IMG/VR virus record: IMGVR_UViG_3300002231_000813
Coordinates: 6,084 to 27,957 of that record
From: a virus
Reading direction: 5' to 3' (one strand)
Length of the DNA: 21,874 bases
A program made the translations under genes and the position numbers. The notes below the pieces were generated by a model. That model was not told the origin of the DNA. It was given only the letters and a program-made list of their open reading frames with translations, and did not search any database. Numbering within the stretch: the stretch's first letter is position 1; every line of letters starts with the position of its first letter. Shown piece by piece: positions 7,426 through 17,500 of the stretch.

Positions 7426-10400
7426 GCTTTTCCTCAATCCGCCCATCGTTGGAGATATCCAAAAAGGCCTGTGGAGAAATGTGAATGATGGTGGAGCGAG
7501 ATCTTGGCTTATCGGCCTCAGTGCTGCGCAATGCGTCGTTAGAGAAGTTATCCGATAGCGAAGCCCGCTCCCTTCCGCTTCTTTCCTTGCGCTCCTCCTT
7601 CCTCTCGTCAGCTTCAGCTTCAGCACGCTTGGCGGCAGCCTCTAGGGCGATATCCAGGCCAGCCTCACTGCCCACTGTACCGGCAATGCCACCGAACTCC
7701 CTGGCGAGTTGTGTATCTACCTCTTCATCCAACTCTGCCTGAGTTTTACTCTTACCAGTACGCGCCAGCTTGTACTCAAGCTCACGCCTGCGGACATCCT
7801 GCGCCTTGGTCAGGGCCTCTCTTCCCTCACCCAGACTCCTGGCGGCATCAGCCACCTCACCGGGTCTCCGGGACCACCAAAGATCAAGGGCTCTACCCCC
7901 TTGGATCCTTGTTGCCATCTGGTCGCCATAGAGGTTGGCGAATACATCCTCTGCACTCTTGTATCCCTGGCCGGTCAGGGCCCTCCCGATACCCTTGATG
8001 ACATTGGCAGACCTGAGCAAAAGACCCTTAGGCTGACCGGCGATATTCGCTTCACCCGAAGAATAGTCCTGGTATAGCTGAGCTACAGCCTCCTCTACAT
8101 AATCATCCTTGATGAATTTGAGAGAGTCCTCCCTTGCTATGCCCTGCTCGTACTGCTCCTGGGTTATCTCACCAGCCTCAAGGCTCTCCTTGAGTGAATT
8201 GATCTGGTCAATCCTGTTACCCATATCAGAATAAACTGTGTAGGCATAATCCAGGTAAGTAGAACCCTTCTTAAGTGGGCCCTTCCCTCTGTTGATCAGC
8301 CTGTCGTTGATCTGCTCAAGGCGCTTGTCTGAAATCTTCTTCTTGGAGACATACTTAGTAAGAGACTTCCACTCGATAGCCTTGATTACATTCAGCTTCC
8401 TGAAGACATGAATTGTCTCATGGTTGACGAGAGGTATGAGCCTTTTTACAATTTCCTCCGCACTCTCGATACCCTGCAGCGACGGGTCATAGGCAAGGGT
8501 TATCAGATTGCGCGTATCGTCAAACGTCGCACTCGCACCCTTGGTCTCCAGGCTCTCAGATATCTTAACCTGCACATCATCAAGACCAGTTCCCTTGAGG
8601 TACCTACGCAGGGAGGTTACTATCTTCTCAAGTCTTTCACTTGCACCATCAGGTGCCTCGGGCATGTTGAGACCCGGCTCCAGGGTAGTTACGGGTATCT
8701 CCCTGAGTTCCGGATCAGGGACTGCACCCCTAGCAATCTCAGCCTCGGAGAGAAGCCTTCTCCCCTCCTCGGTGGTTTCCTGGTCGGGCCTAGCCCTTAC
8801 ACCAAGCCTCCCCCTGACAGACTCGCGGCCAACCCTTGCGTGCTGCGTCTTATCCTTGACACTATTCGCAGCCTTCTCTGCCCTCTCAATTAGGCGGGCC
8901 TCTTCCTTGTCAAACCTAGCCTGGGTTATCTCACCCCTATCCAGGCGTTTCTGCAAGGCTTCCTGTTCACGGGAGTAATCAATAAACTCAAGAACTTTCT
9001 CCTTGGAAGTGGTGCCATCTCTATCCAGGGAAGTTTCGGATACCTTGAATCCAACCTCCCGCCTGAAGCTAAGGCCTGAACCAACCCCAACGGAAGATAC
9101 CTTCACATCCTTCATGTAGGATTTTGCGAAGTCCTTGGCCCGCTGTACCGACTCTTCTATTACAAGGCCCTCATCGAAGACCCCAACACTTAGGGCCTTC
9201 AGAACAGATGCTTCTTTCCGGTCCCTTATAGTTGTTTCCTGGGCTACCAGGAACGCTTTGGCCTCTTCCTTGGTACTGAACCGACCAAGCCTAGTCCCGT
9301 CCTTGGTGACATCGTAGGCGTATGTGTTTTGGTCTGCGTTTTTCTTGTAGTCCAGAGCCTTCTTCCTGGACTGAAATATTTTTACAACGGAACCGAGCTT
9401 ATCCCTGACAACCCAAGAACGGGACTTATCCGACCTCTCCTTGTGTGACACATTATAGCTATAGCTACTGACAGCCTCTGGGGATTCAAGGCCAGCAACC
9501 TCAACAACTTCCGCCACTTGTGAGGGCACTTCGTTTTCAAGGAAGCGGCTTGAACCCAACTTGGCAAGGAGGAGTTGATCATTGTCTGCCTGCTCTGGAG
9601 TCTTACCACCCTCCATGCTGTGGATCTCATCGCGAGCAGCCTCTGCCTCCTCCCGACTTGAGTAGAACTGGGGCCTTAGCTCACCGTTCACCTTCAACTG
9701 GAACCTGTTCTTGTTCAGGCTCTCGTCTAGGGAAAAGGGGACAAAGCGACCATCCCTCTCGGCGATGTCTAGCCTGCGAGCAGCAGCATCGCGTATGCTC
9801 TTATATACCTTACTGCTCTTTATCCCGTACTTCTTTGCCAACTTCCTTGGGGACGGGAACTCGCCAGCATCGACCGTATCATCAATGATAGAACTGTAGG
9901 TGTCTTCGCTTACCTGCGGCGGGAGAGTCTTCTTAACAAGGGAATGCTTGTCACCCTTCTTGGACCGCTCAACAAGCCTCATCGAAACCATCTTGTCGAG
10001 GACGCCCTGAGCCATCCTGTCTGACGCCTCTACTTCAATTCTGGGATTATTCAGACCGAGCGCAGACTTAATGGTTGCTAGTGAAACAGTCTTATTCTTC
10101 CTGCTCCCGAACCTCTCAGCTAGGGATATCGCCTCCTCGGCACTTGCGTACTGAAGAATGGACTTCTGCTCCTGCCTGGGCATTGCAGATATGCGGTCAT
10201 ACATAGCCCTCAGCCTTGGCTGATCTAGATCATCTAAGAAAAATGATCCCGTCATCCGCTTCGTGAAGGCTAGGAAAGCGGGGTCATCATCCCATAAAAT
10301 ATTTCTGTCTTCCGCTATCCGATGGATATCCTTTGGAGTAACCGCCTGCGCACCACCGGTTATCCTGAGGAACTGCTCCCTTAATCCACCCGTAAGCTCA

Positions 10401-11641
10401 GCAGCCCTACTTCTCCAGAAGGCGCTGGTCCTGGGCTGCGCGTCTTTGTCAGCAGCATCCGACTCGATTAACTCAGCCGCCCTCCGGGCCTCGTCCTTTT
10501 CTATTGCCTCCATGATCTTGGGGAGTTCTCTTGCGATCTCTGACTTCTTACGCTCCCCAAGGAGCTTCTGGTGCTGGGAATACTTGGCACTCGCTGCACC
10601 AACCCCGCCGAAGCCAGCAGCGGGGAACAGGGTCGCGAAGGCTATCTCTGCATATTCCTGGGCTGCTTCCTGATTAGCGGGGCTAACCTCAAGGCCAGCC
10701 TGCCACCTCTCAAGGGCCTGCTGTCCGATCTCAGCCACCTCCTCCTCTGCCAGCGTGGCAAGGAAGCGCTTCACGGGGGTCATATCGTCTATCTTTTCTA
10801 TCAGGTTGCCTAACGCAGCAAAGCCCGCCCTCTTAACGGGCTCCTTGACGGCACTCAGCGGTGCGGCAATGATAAAGCCAAGACTATCTAGGGCGGCCTG
10901 AGCGCCAGACGCAACTATTGTTCGTCCTATATTTACATCCTTGGTATCAACGAGGCCCTCTTCGTAGGAGCGCTCAAGATCCTCGGACATATACGCAGCC
11001 ATGCTGGCCAACGTCATACCCGCAAAGCCGCCGATCTTCGCCCCCAGCGGGGAGGTCAGCGGGGCGAGTGGGCCACCCAACATACCCAGACCGGCACCAA
11101 CCGCAGCACCCGCAGTGCCACCCGCTAGGGCAGACGGGGCCATGCGACCCATGCTGGAACCTATTTGCTCAGCACCAAACTCAAGGCCGGTACCCACGGC
11201 GGAGAGTAACCCCTCTTCCTCGTAGGCCTTTGTAATGTCCTCAGTTCGCAGAAGTCCAGGCGCTTTAGCCTGGGAACGCCTACTGGCCTCGGCTACCTCG
11301 GCTTGGTATCTATCATAGGCTTCCTCATCTCCTGAGATCGCAGCCCCCATGGCCTGCACCCCGGGAATAGTCCCCTCTACGGTCCTCTGGAACGTCTGGG
11401 AAAAGGCGTCCAGGGGGCCGGAGTCAACATCGGGCTTGGCCACCGCGAATGCCTCGGGGAACCTTTCCCTAGCCTTGGCCGTAGCCTCCTCATCAGACAT
11501 ATCCTTACGGACCATCACATGGCTGCCGTTCGGGAGGAAGAATCGTCTCCTCTCTTCCTCCTCCTGCGCGCCACGACCCATCGGAACCGGGGATACTCCG
11601 GCTCTAATTCTAAGTGAGTTTAGGTACTCCTCGGCTGTCAC
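7406..11641 (-). CDS. Polyvalent or internal virion protein with HExxH metallopeptidase domain
   Basis: This is a 1411-residue protein starting at GTG 11641, which shares one base with the stop of the upstream gene. The N-terminal 160 residues are charged. Residues 167-217 and 241-264 are Gly/Ala-rich and hydrophobic, resembling the membrane-inserting parts of ejected phage proteins. Residues 435-490 (DIHRIAEDRNILWDDDPAFLAF) fit a helical unit common in polyvalent proteins, and 591-620 is helix-turn-helix-like. Three short modules with F/Y-x-S/T-R/K-E/K-E-A signatures lie at 645-670, 726-766 and 773-801. A zincin-like peptidase spans about 1000-1245: NHETIH (1073-1078) gives the HExxH motif and EEAVAQL (1183-1189) a likely third ligand. 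The tail (RERASLSD, then HISPQAFLDIS at 1387-1397) looks like the opening of a ParB-like domain cut off by TAG at 7406. The gene may therefore continue into the next two frames. Confidence 0.8.
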   Translation of the reverse strand: MTAEEYLNSLRIRAGVSPVPMGRGAQEEEERRRFFLPNGSHVMVRKDMSDEEATAKARERFPEAFAVAKPDVDSGPLDAFSQTFQRTVEGTIPGVQAMGAAISGDEEAYDRYQAEVAEASRRSQAKAPGLLRTEDITKAYEEEGLLSAVGTGLEFGAEQIGSSMGRMAPSALAGGTAGAAVGAGLGMLGGPLAPLTSPLGAKIGGFAGMTLASMAAYMSEDLERSYEEGLVDTKDVNIGRTIVASGAQAALDSLGFIIAAPLSAVKEPVKRAGFAALGNLIEKIDDMTPVKRFLATLAEEEVAEIGQQALERWQAGLEVSPANQEAAQEYAEIAFATLFPAAGFGGVGAASAKYSQHQKLLGERKKSEIARELPKIMEAIEKDEARRAAELIESDAADKDAQPRTSAFWRSRAAELTGGLREQFLRITGGAQAVTPKDIHRIAEDRNILWDDDPAFLAFTKRMTGSFFLDDLDQPRLRAMYDRISAMPRQEQKSILQYASAEEAISLAERFGSRKNKTVSLATIKSALGLNNPRIEVEASDRMAQGVLDKMVSMRLVERSKKGDKHSLVKKTLPPQVSEDTYSSIIDDTVDAGEFPSPRKLAKKYGIKSSKVYKSIRDAAARRLDIAERDGRFVPFSLDESLNKNRFQLKVNGELRPQFYSSREEAEAARDEIHSMEGGKTPEQADNDQLLLAKLGSSRFLENEVPSQVAEVVEVAGLESPEAVSSYSYNVSHKERSDKSRSWVVRDKLGSVVKIFQSRKKALDYKKNADQNTYAYDVTKDGTRLGRFSTKEEAKAFLVAQETTIRDRKEASVLKALSVGVFDEGLVIEESVQRAKDFAKSYMKDVKVSSVGVGSGLSFRREVGFKVSETSLDRDGTTSKEKVLEFIDYSREQEALQKRLDRGEITQARFDKEEARLIERAEKAANSVKDKTQHARVGRESVRGRLGVRARPDQETTEEGRRLLSEAEIARGAVPDPELREIPVTTLEPGLNMPEAPDGASERLEKIVTSLRRYLKGTGLDDVQVKISESLETKGASATFDDTRNLITLAYDPSLQGIESAEEIVKRLIPLVNHETIHVFRKLNVIKAIEWKSLTKYVSKKKISDKRLEQINDRLINRGKGPLKKGSTYLDYAYTVYSDMGNRIDQINSLKESLEAGEITQEQYEQGIAREDSLKFIKDDYVEEAVAQLYQDYSSGEANIAGQPKGLLLRSANVIKGIGRALTGQGYKSAEDVFANLYGDQMATRIQGGRALDLWWSRRPGEVADAARSLGEGREALTKAQDVRRRELEYKLARTGKSKTQAELDEEVDTQLAREFGGIAGTVGSEAGLDIALEAAAKRAEAEADERKEERKERSGRERASLSDNFSNDALRSTEADKPRSRSTIIHISPQAFLDISNDGRIEEKHDECQG
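7432..7435 (-). promoter_or_regulatory. Ribosome-binding site before ATG 7425
   Basis: GAGG sits 6 nt upstream of ATG 7425. It would allow independent translation of the ParB-like segment, overlapping the end of the 1411-residue frame by 20 nt. It competes with the view that a base was gained here by error. Confidence 0.5.
7554..7570. repeat. 17-bp direct repeat, right copy
   Basis: This copy is identical to 7049-7065 and 505 nt away. On the minus strand it encodes ERASLS near the end of the 1411-residue frame, so the two copies bracket the ParB-like module. Confidence 0.85.
9239..9709 (-). repeat. Three short F/Y-S/T-x-x-E/K-A modules inside the metallopeptidase protein
   Basis: Residues 645-801 of the 1411-residue protein contain three related units: a strand-like start (FQLKV, YSYNV, YAYDV), a turn, then a signature with F/Y, S/T, Arg/Lys and an Ala-containing helix (FYSSREEAEAA, IFQSRKKALDY, RFSTKEEAKAF). 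They look like small WGR- or SPOR-like repeats by shape only. Their role is unknown. Confidence 0.5.
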
Positions 11642-13989
11642 TAATCAATATTCCCCAAAGATGACTGACCCATGAGCATACGCAAGGCCCGATCAAACAT
11701 TAACTGAACCTCCTCCGGAGAGGGCTCCCTAGTCATAGCCTTTATCTGAGACTGAACCAGATCGGCGGCGGAGTCCCTGATCTTCCTCTTCTCCCCACTC
11801 TTAAACTGGGATATGTCCATCTCCTCCCTGAACTGGGAAAGGGCGAGTTCGAGGGCCTTATTCTGCTTGCTAACACTCAAGCTCTCGTTGAATTGCCTGA
11901 CATTTTCATTGAAGGCCCTCTCGGACTTTTCCTGATCATACTGGAAGCGAGTCATGTCCCTGGCCTCGCGCCTCCTTTCGGACTCGGAAGCGGACATTCT
12001 CTCCAGTGAACTAAGCTGATCCCGGAGCGACTGACCCTCCTGTCTTGAAGTCTCCAGGGCACCAGCCTGCATATAGGGGGCAGCGCCCTGCATACCGGCC
12101 CGGATCCCCTCACCAACGGTCCTGCCGCCCATCATACCTAAAGCAAACTGAAGCTGGGCCGCTGGCCTCCAGTCCGGACCAGACCTACCAGCAATCTGGG
12201 CTTGCAATGCCTCCATCTGGGCCACCCTCGGATCAGCCCCAAGGCCAGCCAAGTTCTTGTTGTACGCATCCTCAAAATTGAACCTTTGATCTTGCTGCAC
12301 AATATTCGGAATATTTGCAGGCCTTTGCGGAGCAACTGAATCCGGAGCCCCCGGCGGGAGCATGGGTGGCCTAGTTCCCCCCTGCTCCATAGACACTTCA
12401 AAGGGGGGTGCCGGTAACGGGTAAGAGAGATCTGTCATCATGCGAGTAGGCTCATCCTGGATAGTAATACCCCGGGCCTCCAAACTCTCCCTGTTACGAG
12501 CCCGGTCAGCAACTACACCCTCGGCACGACGCTTTATGTCCTTCTGCCTGCGCCCCCGAGGTTGACCAAACTTTTCTACCCAGTAAGGATTGTTCCATTT
12601 TTGAGCCTCAGCCCCAGCCAACCCTTCCTCCATCGCTATGCGCTCCCGCTCCGCCTCAATCGCTGGACCCACCGCAGCCGCAGCCGCAGCATCGCCCATG
12701 CCAGAAGCCGCCTCGGCCAAGCCTTCAAGCGTCTGAAGTTCCGTCGGGGAGGAGGCGTACTTACCCGGCCTCTGCGACCTGCTTGGACCCCCCTGTGTTG
12801 GGCCTCCTTGCGGTGGCATCCGTCCGGGGCGAGGGTCGTTGGTGAAGGGGATGGGAAAAGACTGCGGGAACGGGTTTGAACCCTGCAGGGGGTGGGAAAA
12901 CCCAGGTCCCGTAAATCTGCCAGAGGACGCAACTGTACCCGGACCAGACATTGAGGAGACAAGATCACCAACCCCCTCAACTGCCTGACCGGTCATATGG
13001 TCACCCAACAATTCCATATCCCCAGGTGGCATATCCTGACTATTAAAGAGCTTGGACAACAAACCCCTCTTATCCAAGGCCGGATCATACGGCGGAGCAG
13101 CGGGAGGAGGCGCAGCGCCAGCCCCAGCAGCACCCAACTGGCTCACTAGGCCACTAAGGCCACCCGTGGGACCCTGGGCTGGGCTGGGCTGCATCCCGGT
13201 CGCGGTCATCCTGTGATCTATGTTGTTAAAGCCTACACGCGGATCCATATATGGATCATACACCTCCTGAGCCACGGGGGGAGGTGAGTCGGAATACTGA
13301 TCGGGATACTGGGCCATAATATCCTTCTGGTCCTGGATTGCAGCCATCAGAGCCGCCCGCTGCTTAGGCGTCAGGCTCGGATCCTCCAACCTCGCTATGA
13401 GTCCAGCCAATCCACCATCCTGATAATTCCTAACAAGCCCACCACCGGCCATGTTCATGGGTGGACCCTGGGGCATACCGCCCCCGAGGGAGGCGAGGAA
13501 TTGCATAGGATCTTCCTGAGGCATACCGGGGGGCATCCCAGGCGGCATTCCAGGTGGCATCCCGGGAGGCATTCCAGGGGGTCCACCCTGCGGCATACCC
13601 GGGGGCATTCCCGGAGGCATCCCAGGCGGCATTCCGGGTGGCATTCCGGGTGGCATTCCCGGTGGCATTCCTTGCTGCGGACCCTGCGGCATTCCTCCTT
13701 GCAACATCTCCTGAGCGATAGTGGTCTGGGGAGGCATTTGACCCCCGCCAGCACCCCGGGACCGGATATCATTTCGCCTGGTCTTCTCAGCCAGTATTAA
13801 ATATCCGGGGGCAAGGGGACCATCGACCGGTATGGGACTATTCTCTGCACGAATAGCATTATCAAGACCCTGGTCGAGTCTTTCATCCGGCCAATTCTTT
13901 AGCTCCTCAACAAGGTCAAGGTTGGAAGCGGGCTCAACTCCCGTTGTACCCATACCAGAACCACCACCCGCTATACCAAGTCTAGCCAT
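11641..13989 (-). CDS. Structural protein with GMPP repeats and a coiled-coil tail
   Basis: This is a 782-residue protein from ATG 13989, with AAGGG 9 nt upstream and an 11-nt gap after the previous gene. After a short N-terminal segment, residues 107-162 are fourteen Gly-Met-Pro-Pro-type tetrapeptides. Next come an [13 protein letters not shown] segment (185-197), a Gly/Pro-rich pattern seen in many phage virion proteins, and a helical [12 protein letters not shown] stretch (211-222). The middle is Pro/Gly/Ala-rich and probably disordered. The last ~160 residues are highly charged and helical, a likely coiled coil. I do not recognise a named function. Position between the repeat protein and the polyvalent genes suggests an internal-virion or tail-associated structural part. 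The stop TAG shares its last base with the next gene's GTG. Confidence 0.8.
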   Translation of the reverse strand: MARLGIAGGGSGMGTTGVEPASNLDLVEELKNWPDERLDQGLDNAIRAENSPIPVDGPLAPGYLILAEKTRRNDIRSRGAGGGQMPPQTTIAQEMLQGGMPQGPQQGMPPGMPPGMPPGMPPGMPPGMPPGMPQGGPPGMPPGMPPGMPPGMPPGMPQEDPMQFLASLGGGMPQGPPMNMAGGGLVRNYQDGGLAGLIARLEDPSLTPKQRAALMAAIQDQKDIMAQYPDQYSDSPPPVAQEVYDPYMDPRVGFNNIDHRMTATGMQPSPAQGPTGGLSGLVSQLGAAGAGAAPPPAAPPYDPALDKRGLLSKLFNSQDMPPGDMELLGDHMTGQAVEGVGDLVSSMSGPGTVASSGRFTGPGFSHPLQGSNPFPQSFPIPFTNDPRPGRMPPQGGPTQGGPSRSQRPGKYASSPTELQTLEGLAEAASGMGDAAAAAAVGPAIEAERERIAMEEGLAGAEAQKWNNPYWVEKFGQPRGRRQKDIKRRAEGVVADRARNRESLEARGITIQDEPTRMMTDLSYPLPAPPFEVSMEQGGTRPPMLPPGAPDSVAPQRPANIPNIVQQDQRFNFEDAYNKNLAGLGADPRVAQMEALQAQIAGRSGPDWRPAAQLQFALGMMGGRTVGEGIRAGMQGAAPYMQAGALETSRQEGQSLRDQLSSLERMSASESERRREARDMTRFQYDQEKSERAFNENVRQFNESLSVSKQNKALELALSQFREEMDISQFKSGEKRKIRDSAADLVQSQIKAMTREPSPEEVQLMFDRALRMLMGQSSLGNID
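13504..13671 (-). repeat. 12-bp tandem repeat encoding GMPP units
   Basis: This is 168 bp of 14 units of 12 bp. In translation order there are seven GMPP, then GMPQ, GGPP, four GMPP and a final GMPQ. Codons vary in the third position (GGM ATG CCN CCN pattern), so copies are not identical in DNA. The unit is a tetrapeptide and thus not a collagen Gly-X-Y triplet, although the composition is similar. Such slippage-prone arrays can vary in copy number between relatives. Confidence 0.9.
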
Positions 13990-14000
13990 TATAAATTCCC

Positions 14001-14510
14001 TTACGCACCCTGCTGCCCGCTATTATTAAAGATGTTCCCAATCGCACTCGCCCCAAAGCCGAGACCAAGAAGCTCCGAAATCGGAGAGGGGCCGGGTGCC
14101 ATGTTATATTGCTGCTGTTGCGCAGGGGCCCCGGAGTAAATGCCCTGCAGCCAGTTAAGCTGATCACCGGGATAGTTAACCCTTCTCATGTATGTCTCAT
14201 AAGCCATATCTAGGACATTCTGATCAAGCTCTCTCCTTGAAGCCCCCGCACGCTGGAACTCCCTGAGTAGATTCAACTGCCGCTGGTCATAAAGCTGTCC
14301 AAGGTCTGCTCCCAGGCCAGCCTGCTGCGCGTATGCACCGCCCTGCTGCATCGCAAACTCCCGGTCAGCCTGATCTGCCGCTAGGGCCAACTGTGCATTG
14401 CGGAATTGGGCATCATCCCCAAGCCTGTCTGCCTCAAGCTCAAGCGGGGAAAGTGTCTGTAGGGCTGCGAGCCCCTGCTGCCCCGCCTCCTGCAGGCCCT
14501 GCTCCCTCAA
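14001..14510 (-). CDS. C-terminal part of the giant repeat protein, in a shifted frame
   Basis: This 169-residue frame opens with TTG at 14510 and has no convincing ribosome-binding site. The frame is open further upstream, and its translation there (ADIAGRNIDYDLQGRQ) follows naturally after ETTR in the 1363-residue frame. That frame instead ends in a short unrelated tail (RILRVAI) at 14534. Residues here are Ala/Gln/Leu-rich and helical. They are followed by ETYMRRVNYPGDQLNWLQ (104-121) and a Pro/Gln- and Gly-rich end, a pattern I associate with the C-terminus of the same phage structural family as the upstream gene. A -1 change near the G3 run at 14558-14560 would join them into a 1541-residue protein. 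It is a separate gene only if the TTG is really used, which I think less likely. Confidence 0.65.
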   Translation of the reverse strand: MREQGLQEAGQQGLAALQTLSPLELEADRLGDDAQFRNAQLALAADQADREFAMQQGGAYAQQAGLGADLGQLYDQRQLNLLREFQRAGASRRELDQNVLDMAYETYMRRVNYPGDQLNWLQGIYSGAPAQQQQYNMAPGPSPISELLGLGFGASAIGNIFNNSGQQGA

Positions 14511-14533
14511 CTGGCGGCCCTGCAGATCGTAAT

Positions 14534-17500
14534 CTATATTGCGACCCGCAATATCCGCCCTCGAGTTGTCTCCAGGAACTGACCCTCCCTGGATCTAATA
14601 TCTGCAGCGGCCAGATCGGTGTCTGCCCCAGCCCTTTCCCAATCTAGAGCCTGTGCACCCTGGATTTGGGCAAGCTGTTCATTTAGCTGAGCAGCCTGGA
14701 TCATTGCGTCCAAACTACCTTGACTTGCAGCAAGGTTTAACCGACCAAGCTCCGCCTCGTACTGGTTCGTAAGTTCCGCTGCGCGAAGCCTGTTTGCAGC
14801 ATTGAACTGACCAGCACCAAAGGCCCCTTCGGCAGCACCCATACCCAGTCTACCCAAGAGATCAGCCTCAGCCTGCTGGGTCTGGATATTCAGGCCCTCT
14901 CGCTGGAGCGTTTGATCTCCCTGGCGGATCCGGAGTTCCTCTTGCATCTGAAAAACAGATCTCTGGGCCTCAATGCTGCCCTGATCCGCAGCTAGCTTAA
15001 GCTCTGCATACCGCGAGAGGTCATCAATATCCATTTGGGAAGCAGCGATCTTGGACTGAATCGTTGCCTGTTCACCCTCAATGCCTAGAGCAGCCGACCT
15101 AGCGCTAAACTCTTCCTCCATCTGCCTCGCAGAGCGCGCAGCATCAATATCCCCCGCCTCAGCAGCTTGCTGAAACTGGGTATACCGTGACATGTCATCC
15201 AGGGAGAACTGGACCTCACCCATGGCTGCGTCCAACGTCCCCCTGTCCGCAGCCAGACCAAGCTCAGCAGATCTAGCCTCAAACTCTTCCTGCATTTGCC
15301 TCAGAGACCTTGTTGCATCTATATCACCAAGCTCCGCAGCCTGCTGAAGCTCTGCATACCTAGCTTCGTCCCCTCTGCCAAACTCAAGACCGAACCTGCC
15401 CATTGCGAGATTCTCCAGATCGGCTCGAAGCTGCATCTCCGAGGCGCGAGCCCCAAACTCCTCCTGCATCCTCCGGGCCTCCAGGCCAGCCTCCGCGTTG
15501 CCTCGATCCGCCGCTTGGTATAGCTCGGCGAATCTAGACTTCTCCTCGTTACTCATCTGTATAGCAGCACGCTCCCGGTCCATATTGGCGAGTTGCGACC
15601 TCATGGTCATCTCACCAGCAGTCGCCCCAAACTCCAACTCCATCTGTGACGCAGACCTCATCGCGTCAATGGAGCCCATCTCTGCAGCAGTTCGCAACTC
15701 GGAATAACGAGATCTTTCATCAAGACTCATCTGGGAATACGCCCTTTGGGAATCAATATTCGCCTGTCCCGAACGGATACCAAGCTCAGCCGACCTCGCG
15801 CCGAACTCAAGCTCCAACTGCTCAGCCATGCGACCAGCCTCTATATTCCCCTGCTCGGCAGACTGCTGATATTGCGCCAACCTAGAGCGCTCATCGGTAC
15901 TTAATTCAAGGCCAAACCTGCCCATGGAAATATTTTCGAGGTCAGCCCTTAGATCCATCTCAGCAGCCCTGGACCCAAATTCCTCCTGCATCCTGCGGGC
16001 CTCTATCCCGGCCTCCACATTTCCCTGATCTGCAGCCTGGGTCAACTCGATATACCGCTGCCTTTCGGCTATATCCATCTGTACGGCGGCGCGCTCTCTC
16101 TCCATGTTTGCCATCTGGGCGCGAATGTCCATCTCCCCAGCGGTGGCACCAAAGTCTCTCTCCATCTGAGCAGCAGCGCGGCGGGCGTCGATATTCCCTC
16201 GCTCGGCAGCAGCCCTCAGTTCAGCGTACCGACCCTTCTGTTCCAGGCTCATCTGGCTCTCGGCCCTCAGGGATTGAATATTTGCCTCATCCGCGCGAAG
16301 ACCAAGCTCTGCAGCCCTGGAGCCAAACTCCTGTTGCAGTTGGTATGCCGACCTTTGGGCATCTATATTTGCCCTCTCCGCAGCCTGATCCAGGCCAGCA
16401 GCCTGAATCCCTACATCACCCCTTAGCTGAAACTCTCTCCCCGCCGACTCAACATTGGCCAAATCTGCCTGCATCGTCATTCTTGCTTGCTCAAGACCAG
16501 ACGCATCCTGCATCCGCTGCTGCTGTACGTTCGCCTCCCGATCCTTCTCGAAAGCCCGCATCCTCATGTTCGCAGCAGTTACAGCGGAAGCATCTCCCAT
16601 CTGGGCGGCAACAATCGCTGCCTTCCTGTCCATCTCGTACTGCTGTTGACCAAACTTCCAAGCGTTCGCCCTTGCTCGCTCCTCAATATCACCCATAGAT
16701 TCCGCATATCTATCAGCAGCCTGCTGGGCAACCAACTCTTGCCTATAAGACCCCCTCGATCCACGGGCAACTGCCTCGGCATCGTTTTGAACTAGAGTGG
16801 ACTGATAGGCCTCGGTCGCAGCATCCTTCTGCTGGTCAACGAGACCTTGATGGGCCGCCATGTAGGGATCTACGTATTTATTGATCGTGGGCTGATCCCA
16901 TTCACCGAAGTCCTGAGTAGCCTGCGTGTAGCCCAACTCAGAGTAGGGACCAGCCGGATCTGTCGGAGCAGCGTAATCAAAGCCATAGGTTGGTGCTGCG
17001 TACCCGGAGGTCACATCACCCAAGTTGAAGGCTGGGTCCGGGGTAAACCCAGAGGTAACAGACCCGAAGTCTTCCCGTTCCCCGGGGGCTAGGAAATCAT
17101 TCGCTGCCGCACCGAAATCAAATGTCATCTGGCGGTCGAACGGATTCGATATCATGGTCCCGAAGGGATTCGCGCCAAGCTCGGCTGGGTTGAATGGATT
17201 AACCGCCTCGGTCGGAAGTCTCGATGCAAAACCAGCCGCTCCCAGCGGGCCGCCGTATGTTTCAAAAAGGTCACCAGGACCGGAAATGGTACCCGGAGTA
17301 ATCGTACCAGGGCCAGTATAATCGCTCGCAGCAGTTTGGAGACCGGATATAGCTGTATTTAAAGCCTCCGGTGTAATGGCTTGAAACGCTGCCGGATCCA
17401 TTGACCCAAAGGGGTTCACCGTGGGCGCGGCAAACTGGTTTGCTGTAGTGCCAAAGTCACTACCCTCCTGTAGGCCCTGAGTAAAGGGGACACGATTCAC

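Noticed and set aside
13455-13800. Cys/Pro/Glu-rich minus-strand frame ([10 protein letters not shown] pattern) and His/Arg-rich plus-strand frame over the same bases
   Set aside because: Both are other-frame readings of the 12-bp GMPP repeat. Their metal-binding look is an artefact of the repeat.
14555-14580. Programmed -1 ribosomal frameshift site
   Set aside because: No in-frame X XXY YYZ heptamer is visible here, so a simple indel is preferred; 7021-7024 also lacks one.
14891-16456. CRISPR-like periodicity
   Set aside because: The 87-bp period is protein-coding with conserved amino acids and no spacer/repeat alternation.
16108-16698. 196-codon plus-strand frame rich in Ser/Pro/Gln
   Set aside because: It is the antisense shadow of the 29-residue repeat array.
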